Shown here one piece after another: positions 62,901 to 64,000 of a stretch of DNA of 64,000 bases. The stretch comes from Nitrospirillum sp034653275 (GTDB taxonomy: Bacteria; Pseudomonadota; Alphaproteobacteria; Azospirillales; Azospirillaceae). The notes under the pieces were generated by a model. The model did not search any database. It had not been told where the DNA came from and saw only the letters and a list, made by a program, of their open reading frames with translations. The position numbers and the translations under genes are program-made. The number at the start of each line of letters is the position of its first letter. Position 1 is the stretch's first letter. The stretch covers positions 1,054,001 through 1,118,000 of the forward strand of contig NZ_JAYEES010000004.1 of NCBI RefSeq assembly GCF_034653275.1, given 5' to 3'.

Positions 62901-64000
62901 ATGCTGACCATCACCGACCTCACCTACCGCATCGCCGGCCGCACCCTTCTGGACCAGGCCTCCGTCGTCGTGCCCAAGGGCCACAAGGTGGCGCTGGTGG
63001 GGCGCAACGGCACGGGCAAGTCCACCCTGTTCAAGCTGATCGCGGGCGAGCTGCACCCTGACGGCGGGGAGATCACCCTGCCCGGCGGTGTGCGCATGGG
63101 CATGGTGCGGCAGGAGGTGCCGGCGGGCGCCACCAGCCTGCTGGACACGGTCATGGCGGCGGACACCGAACGCACCGCCCTGTTGGCGGAGGCGGAGACC
63201 GCCACCGATCCCACCCGGATCGCGGAGGTGCATACCCGCCTGGCCGACATCGGCGCCCATTCGGCGGAGGCGCGGGCGGCGCAGATCCTGTCCGGCCTGG
63301 GCTTCGATGCGGCGGCGCAACAGCGGCCGTGCGCCGACTTCTCCGGCGGGTGGCGCATGCGCGTGGCGCTGGCCGGCGTGCTGTTCACCCAGCCCGACCT
63401 GCTGCTGCTGGACGAGCCGACCAACCATCTGGACCTGGAAGCCACGGTGTGGCTGGAGAGCTATCTCAAGAACTATCCACACACCATCCTGCTGATCAGC
63501 CACGACCGGGAACTGCTGAACAAGGTCCCGACGACGACCATCCACCTGGATCAGCAGAAGCTGACCGCCTACAGCGGCGGCTATGACCAGTTCGTCACCG
63601 TGCGCGCCGCCAAGCTGGAAAACCTGAAGGCCCAGTCGGCCAAGCAGGAGGCGCAGCGCAAGCACATGCAGGACTTCGTAGATCGCTTCCGCGCCAAGGC
63701 CACCAAGGCCAAGCAGGCGCAAAGCCGCCTGAAGGCGCTGGAGAAGCTGGGCCCGGCCATCACCGTGCTGGAGGAACATCGCACGCGGTTCGACTTCCCC
63801 TCGCCCGAGGCGCTGTCCCCGCCCCTGATCAACATGGACGCGGCCTCCGTCGGTTATGGCGACAAGACCATTCTGCGCAACCTGAACCTGCGCATCGACC
63901 CCGAGGACCGCATCGCCCTGCTGGGCGCGAACGGCAACGGCAAGTCCACGCTGGTGAAGATGCTGGCTGGCCGGCTGGACGCCATGGGCGGCGAGGTCCG
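62901..64000 (+). CDS. ABC-F family ATPase, partial (C-terminus outside window)
   Basis: The first 366 residues of a soluble ABC-F protein with two ATPase domains and no membrane part. ABC-F proteins act on the ribosome (EttA, Uup, YheS, antibiotic protection). First domain: Walker A VGRNGTGKSTLFKL, signature DFSGGWRMRVALAG and Walker B LLLLDEPTNHLDLEA. The inter-domain linker is about residues 245-300, rich in Lys/Gln (AKQEAQRKHMQDF). The second domain starts with the Walker A LGANGNGKSTLVKM. The short linker arrangement is like YheS/Uup rather than EttA; the subfamily cannot be fixed without the C-terminus. Confidence 0.95.
   Translation, partial: MLTITDLTYRIAGRTLLDQASVVVPKGHKVALVGRNGTGKSTLFKLIAGELHPDGGEITLPGGVRMGMVRQEVPAGATSLLDTVMAADTERTALLAEAETATDPTRIAEVHTRLADIGAHSAEARAAQILSGLGFDAAAQQRPCADFSGGWRMRVALAGVLFTQPDLLLLDEPTNHLDLEATVWLESYLKNYPHTILLISHDRELLNKVPTTTIHLDQQKLTAYSGGYDQFVTVRAAKLENLKAQSAKQEAQRKHMQDFVDRFRAKATKAKQAQSRLKALEKLGPAITVLEEHRTRFDFPSPEALSPPLINMDAASVGYGDKTILRNLNLRIDPEDRIALLGANGNGKSTLVKMLAGRLDAMGGEV

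Overview
The window is a GC-rich chromosomal segment of an alphaproteobacterium, most likely a member of the Rhodospirillales/Azospirillaceae (Azospirillum, Nitrospirillum or Niveispirillum type). The evidence is the gene order: infA-maf-RNase G-yacG, dnaB-alr-mlaE-mlaF-radA-cvpA-purF, and DUF2066/AI-2E/hda divergent from purMN. This placement rests on recalled family knowledge and synteny, not on a search. Nearly everything is housekeeping. There is no prophage, insertion sequence, CRISPR array or rRNA operon, and one tRNA gene, tRNA-Phe(GAA).

Layout. 0-9 kb: an M16 zinc protease cut by the window edge, a pqiA-pqiA-pqiB-pqiC lipid-transport operon, a membrane chemoreceptor, two exported proteins of unknown function and tRNA-Phe. 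9-12 kb: yacG, an RNase E/G gene, maf, infA and a nuclease gene, all on the minus strand. 12-25 kb: cysQ, cfa, dnaB, alr, mlaEF, radA, cvpA and purF on the plus strand, interrupted after mlaF by a small orphan gene and an exported amidohydrolase. A second copy of the orphan gene follows purF. 26-40 kb: a HTH regulator with two operators, a periplasmic ClpP-like protein, ppk-ppx, sixA, a soluble chemoreceptor-like protein, mdh and ppc, and a CYTH-CHAD protein. This is a polyphosphate and C4 metabolism neighbourhood. 40-51 kb: hda, an AI-2E family permease, a DUF2066 protein, purM-purN, a MarR regulator divergent from a flavin monooxygenase with three operators between them, a cytochrome oxidase accessory peptide, a LysR regulator and a TPR/GT41 glycosyltransferase. 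51-61 kb: a reductive pyrimidine degradation cluster on the minus strand (transaminase, preT, preA, carbamoylase, TetR/RutR-like regulator, dihydropyrimidinase, NCS1 permease) with a RutR-type operator in front. 61-64 kb: ndk, a Phd-zeta toxin-antitoxin pair and the start of an ABC-F ATPase.

How the genes work together. The 51-61 kb cluster gives a complete route: uracil or thymine is imported, reduced by PreTA, opened by dihydropyrimidinase, decarbamoylated and transaminated. purF, purM and purN are three steps of IMP synthesis in two separate places. ppk, ppx, the CHAD protein and perhaps sixA handle polyphosphate and phosphorylated proteins. Ppc and Mdh feed the oxaloacetate/malate pool.

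Three genes (RNase G, the nuclease, CYTH-CHAD) are broken by single-base frameshifts. There are four breaks in all, and each is cured by lengthening a six-base G/C run to seven, which strongly suggests a systematic homopolymer undercall. purM has no ATG/GTG/TTG at its expected start, only ATA. I found no clearly new defence or biosynthetic system. The least explained items are the paralogous small-protein pair, the soluble receptor with its signalling hairpin at the N-terminus, and the Phd-zeta pairing.
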